Source: G965219965 sp965219965 (lineage in GTDB: Bacteria; Pseudomonadota; Alphaproteobacteria; RS24). From it: a DNA stretch of 64,000 bases. The stretch spans positions 1,364,001 through 1,428,000 of the forward strand of contig OZ244796.1 in the NCBI GenBank assembly GCA_965219965.1, in the 5' to 3' direction. Below, one piece after another: positions 60,627-64,000 of the stretch. The notes below the pieces were generated by a model. That model worked only from the letters and a program-made list of their open reading frames with translations. It was not told the origin of the DNA and did no database searches. Each line of letters opens with the position of its first letter. Position 1 is the first letter of the stretch. A program made the translations under genes and the position numbers.

Positions 60627-62324
60627 ATGTATGCCCGCTATTCTTCTTTACATTATTTATGTGCCGATGGTTGGCGGGTTTTACGCAAAACTTTTTTACT
60701 GCATTTTGCGCCGCGCACAGTTTTGCACGCCCCACCCCCGCCGCCTGATGCGGCTCTAAAATTAACCGCGCAATTTCCAACGCATTTATTGGCCGGTTCT
60801 GCCGAGCGTGGGCGGGCATGGCTGGCGGGTAATGTGAATTTGCCGGGCGCGGTTTTAACACGGGAAATTAAAAACCCGCTTTCCACCCGCCCGCCGAATA
60901 AAGCATGGGCGGCGTCTTTGCACAGCTTTAGCTGGCTGGCGCATTTGCTCGCGCTTAATAGTAAGGACGGCGATGAAGCGGCCAAAGCGGCGATATTGGC
61001 GGCGATTGAAAATATGTCGGTGCGCCACCGCATTGCGTGGCAGGGCGATGTTGCCGCTATTCGCTTTGTGCATTTTTGCGCCGCCGCGCCCCATGTCTTG
61101 CCGCTTTTGACGAAGGCCGAAAAGCAAAAATTTATCCATGCTTTGCACCAACACGCGCATTTTTTACAAAAGCTCGCGCATTTGGAATCCGATGGCATGG
61201 CACGGCTGACCGCGATTTGCGGCTTTGCCTATTCGGCCTTTGCGCTAAGTGGCGGCATTGGGCAGCTGCATGTGGCCATGCATCGGCTCAACCGCGAATT
61301 GGGGCGGCAAGTGTTGGAAGATGGGGTGCATATTTCGCGCAGCCCCGATGCGCTATTGCCCGTCTTGCCGATATTGATTGCGATAGGTGATGAAATGCGG
61401 CGGCGCGAATTGCCCATGCCCAATGGCTTTGCCGCGATTTTGAAAAATGCCACGCGCAGTCTGGCGTTTTTTCTGCATGGCGATAAAGGCTTCGCGCTGT
61501 TTCACGGTAGCACCCAAAGCGATATGGCACGGGCGGTGACAGGCGATTATGTTAAAAAACTCATGGGCGCGGCGGGGGTGAAACGCGCCGGACGCAATCG
61601 GTTTTTATCTTCGGCGCGGTATCATCGCCTCAGCGCGGGGCGGAGTTTGCTGTTTTTTGATGCGGGTCTGCCCGCTTTGCATCCATCTTCGCCGTTGGGG
61701 CATTTTTCGCCGCTTGCGTTGGAATTTAGCCGTGGGACAAAACGGGTTTTGGTGAATTGCGGCCCGAATTTGGTGCATGGGCCAGATTGGCGGCAAGCCT
61801 CACGCGGGGCGGCGGCTCATTCTATGTTGTCTGTATCGGGGGCGGAGCTTTCTGCGCTAAGCCGCAATAAAGGACAAGTCACGGCGCGGCGTTTGGAAGA
61901 TAATAATGGGCAATGGTTAGAGGCCAGCCATGCTTTGTTCAAACCGATTTGCGGCATGGTCGCGCATCGGCGCATTTATCTCAGCACAGATGGGGAAGAT
62001 TTGCGCGTGGAAGAATTGCTCCTGCCCGCTACGAATAATAATGGGGCGCGGGCGGTGGATTATGCTTTGCGCCTGCATTTGCACCCCGATATGCGCGCTT
62101 CTATGGCGGCGGATGGGAAAACCATTTTGCTGATGACCCCAAGCGGCGAGGGCTGGCAGTTTCGGGCGGGCAAAATGAACCATGCGCGGCTGGCACTGGC
62201 CGATAGTGTTTATATGGGCCGTGATGGGACGCCGCGCAAAGCCCGCCAGATTGTCATTGACGGGCGGGCGGAAAAAAGCGGGCTGAGCCTAAATTGGGCC
62301 CTCAAATTGAGCAAGAGAAATTGA
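60627..62324 (+). CDS. Heparinase II/III-like protein
   Basis: The 565-residue protein has an N-terminal helical toroid domain (about 60-310, LHSFSWLAHLLALNS and IRFVHFCAAAPHVLPLL) and a heparinase II/III C-terminal beta domain (about 330-550, FDAGLPALHPSSPLGHFSPLALEFSRG). Such proteins sit between rpe and purH in many Alphaproteobacteria. True polysaccharide lyase activity is unproven. The C-terminus (LSKRN) is encoded within a 14-bp tandem duplication. Confidence 0.87.
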   Translation: MYARYSSLHYLCADGWRVLRKTFLLHFAPRTVLHAPPPPPDAALKLTAQFPTHLLAGSAERGRAWLAGNVNLPGAVLTREIKNPLSTRPPNKAWAASLHSFSWLAHLLALNSKDGDEAAKAAILAAIENMSVRHRIAWQGDVAAIRFVHFCAAAPHVLPLLTKAEKQKFIHALHQHAHFLQKLAHLESDGMARLTAICGFAYSAFALSGGIGQLHVAMHRLNRELGRQVLEDGVHISRSPDALLPVLPILIAIGDEMRRRELPMPNGFAAILKNATRSLAFFLHGDKGFALFHGSTQSDMARAVTGDYVKKLMGAAGVKRAGRNRFLSSARYHRLSAGRSLLFFDAGLPALHPSSPLGHFSPLALEFSRGTKRVLVNCGPNLVHGPDWRQASRGAAAHSMLSVSGAELSALSRNKGQVTARRLEDNNGQWLEASHALFKPICGMVAHRRIYLSTDGEDLRVEELLLPATNNNGARAVDYALRLHLHPDMRASMAADGKTILLMTPSGEGWQFRAGKMNHARLALADSVYMGRDGTPRKARQIVIDGRAEKSGLSLNWALKLSKRN

Positions 62325-62331
62325 GCAAGAA
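62304..62331 (+). repeat. 14-bp tandem duplication at the heparinase/purH junction
   Basis: AAATTGAGCAAGAG (62304-62317) is followed at once by AAATTGAGCAAGAA (62318-62331). The second copy provides the stop codon of the upstream gene (TGA 62322-62324). Confidence 0.85.
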
Positions 62332-62382
62332 AACTTGAACTTGCGCGGCACCCGTGCTACCCGCCTAATAGAGAGGGAATTT

Positions 62383-63975
62383 ATGCCTGACAAAAACCCA
62401 CCCATAAGACGCGCTTTGCTTTCCGTTTCTAACAAGGACGGCATTGTTGATTTTGCCCGCGCCTTGCACGATAAAAATGTCGCGCTGGTTTCCACGGGCG
62501 GCACAAAGCAGGTGCTGGAAGAAGCGGGGCTGCCAGTGCAAGATGTCGCCGAGCTGACGGGCTTTGCAGAAATAATGGACGGGCGGGTGAAAACACTGCA
62601 CCCGCTTGTGCATGGCGGGCTACTCGCCAAGCGCGGTAAGGCCGAACATGAAGCGGCCATGCAGGCGCATGATATTTTGCCGATAGATATGTTGGTGGTC
62701 AATCTTTACCCATTTGAAAAAACGCTGGCGGCAGGCGGTGATTATGCGGCCTGTGTGGAAAATATAGATATTGGTGGGCCAGCTATGGTGCGGGCGGCGG
62801 CGAAAAATCACGAAAGCATTACCGTGCTGGTGGATGCGGGCGATTATGCCGATGTGCTGGCCGAAATGGACGCGCATAAGGGTGCGACCAGCTTTGCCTT
62901 GCGGCAAAAATTAGCGCAAAAGGCTTTTGCGCGGGTGGCAGTTTATGATGCGGCGATTTCTAATTGGCTGGCAGGGGAAATGGGCGATGATGCCGCGCCT
63001 GCGTTTCGGGCTGTGGGCGGCACGCTACAAGAAAATTTGCGCTATGGCGAAAATCCGCATCAACAAGCGGGGTTTTATGTCACCGATAAAAGCCAGCCCA
63101 GCGTAGCCAGTGCCGAGCAGTTGCAAGGCAAGGCTTTGTCTTACAACAACATTAACGACACTGATGCGGCGTTCGCATTGGTGTGCGCCTTTGACCCCGC
63201 CGAGGCGGTGTGCGCCATTATCAAACACGCCAATCCATGCGGCGTGGCTTTGGGCGCGAATGTGGCTGACGCTTTCACCCGCGCTTTGGCGTGTGATGCG
63301 GTCAGTGCCTATGGCGGCATTATCGCCGTGAACCAAATGCTAGACGCGGCGATGGTCAAAGCGATGGGCAAATTATTTGTGGAAGTCATTATCGCCCCCG
63401 ATGTGAGCGAAGAGGCCCGCGCCATGCTGGCCGAAAAAAAGAATTTGCGCGTGTTGCGAACGGGCGGGCTGGCCGACCCGCTTGCGCCCGCGCTTGATGT
63501 GCGCTCGGTGGGCGGCGGGCTTTTGGTGCAAAATAAAGATATAGGGCGGATTGAAACGGGCGATGTGCAGATTGTGTCACAGCGCAAGCCAAGCGAACAA
63601 GAAATGCGCGATATGGTCTTTGCTTTTCGCGTGGCCAAATATGTGAAATCCAATGCGATTATTTATGCTAAAGACGGCGCGACCGTGGGTATTGGTGCGG
63701 GGCAAATGAGCCGCGTGGATAGTGCGCGTATTGCAGTGCGTAAGGCCGAAGATGCGGCACAAGCGGCAGGCGAAAAAGTGTCGCCGATTAAGGGTTCGGT
63801 GGTGGCTTCGGATGCGTTTTTCCCCTTTGCCGATGGGCTGCTCGCCGCCGCCCAAGCGGGCGCGACCGCTATTATCCAGCCGGGCGGCTCAAAGCGTGAC
63901 GCAGAAATCATCGCCGCCGCAGACGCGGCAGGCCTCGCCATGGTCTTTACAGGCATGCGCCACTTTCGGCATTAG
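62383..63975 (+). CDS. purH: Bifunctional AICAR transformylase/IMP cyclohydrolase
   Basis: The 530-residue enzyme catalyses the last two steps of IMP synthesis. The N-terminal IMP cyclohydrolase domain has RALLSVSNKDGIVDFARAL and LVSTGGTKQVLEEAG. The C-terminal transformylase has LRYGENPHQQAGFY, KALSYNNINDTDAA, IIKHANPCGVALG and the terminal FTGMRHFRH. Start ATG 62383 follows GAGAGGG. It is complete. Confidence 0.98.
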   Translation: MPDKNPPIRRALLSVSNKDGIVDFARALHDKNVALVSTGGTKQVLEEAGLPVQDVAELTGFAEIMDGRVKTLHPLVHGGLLAKRGKAEHEAAMQAHDILPIDMLVVNLYPFEKTLAAGGDYAACVENIDIGGPAMVRAAAKNHESITVLVDAGDYADVLAEMDAHKGATSFALRQKLAQKAFARVAVYDAAISNWLAGEMGDDAAPAFRAVGGTLQENLRYGENPHQQAGFYVTDKSQPSVASAEQLQGKALSYNNINDTDAAFALVCAFDPAEAVCAIIKHANPCGVALGANVADAFTRALACDAVSAYGGIIAVNQMLDAAMVKAMGKLFVEVIIAPDVSEEARAMLAEKKNLRVLRTGGLADPLAPALDVRSVGGGLLVQNKDIGRIETGDVQIVSQRKPSEQEMRDMVFAFRVAKYVKSNAIIYAKDGATVGIGAGQMSRVDSARIAVRKAEDAAQAAGEKVSPIKGSVVASDAFFPFADGLLAAAQAGATAIIQPGGSKRDAEIIAAADAAGLAMVFTGMRHFRH

Positions 63976-64000
63976 CAGGCGGGTGTCGCATGACCTTAAC

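Noticed and set aside
63990..64000. Start of a further gene after purH
   Set aside because: An ATG at 63990 may begin a gene, but only a few codons are in the window.

Overview
The window is a stretch of alphaproteobacterial chromosome. It is gene-dense and moderately GC-rich and carries about 56 genes, nearly all housekeeping. The gene order is typical of Alphaproteobacteria: trpS-usp-nfu-tsaB-rimI-fur-plsC-miaB-phoH-ybeY-corC-lnt-xre-metK-trmB, then rimP-nusA-ylxR-infB-rbfA-truB-rpsO-pnp, fabB-fabA/irr, dut-coaBC and ubiB-ubiE next to mutM, and rpsT-dnaA-dnaN-recF-gyrB. Irr, a RegB/RegA redox two-component pair, SDHAF4 (DUF1674) beside rsmB, and the rubrerythrin/Fe-S/DUF3501 set also point to Alphaproteobacteria. 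I cannot name the genus. I see no tRNA, rRNA or CRISPR array and no insertion sequence.

Layout. 1-11733: tRNA modification, iron control, lipid, ribosome and Lnt genes, ending at a terminator. 11734-13420: an AT-richer island between trmB and rimP. It holds a DUF4065 (Panacea) antitoxin-like gene overlapping a two-helix membrane protein gene, a 101-nt branched-hairpin element and a small exported protein. 13455-23041: the rimP-nusA-infB operon through to pnp. 23047-26160: a second island with a DpnA-like adenine methyltransferase, a linked unknown 179-residue gene, and a coiled-coil membrane protein flanked by repeated G-rich DNA. 26167-31099: fatty-acid genes and an Irr regulon, with palindromic iron-control elements before irr and before the rubrerythrin operon. 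31103-40027: sulfur (rrf2-cysK-moeB), dUTPase, CoA and ubiquinone genes and mutM. 40062-48624: rpsT, a repeat-rich gap that may be origin-related, rhodanese, and dnaA to gyrB. 48621-51866: Sco1, an ankyrin protein and RegBA. 51871-56580: biotin synthase, a methyltransferase, a metal-type TonB receptor with a His-rich partner, and SDHAF4. 56633-63975: rsmB, TPR-sulfotransferase, rpe, heparinase-like and purH.

Three patterns cut across the annotation. GATC is almost absent: I found eight copies by eye where about 250 would be expected, and three of the eight lie in the island genes. Short tandem duplications of roughly 9-15 bp recur at gene junctions and in leaders. The two islands differ from the core genes in base composition and codon use, which suggests transfer.
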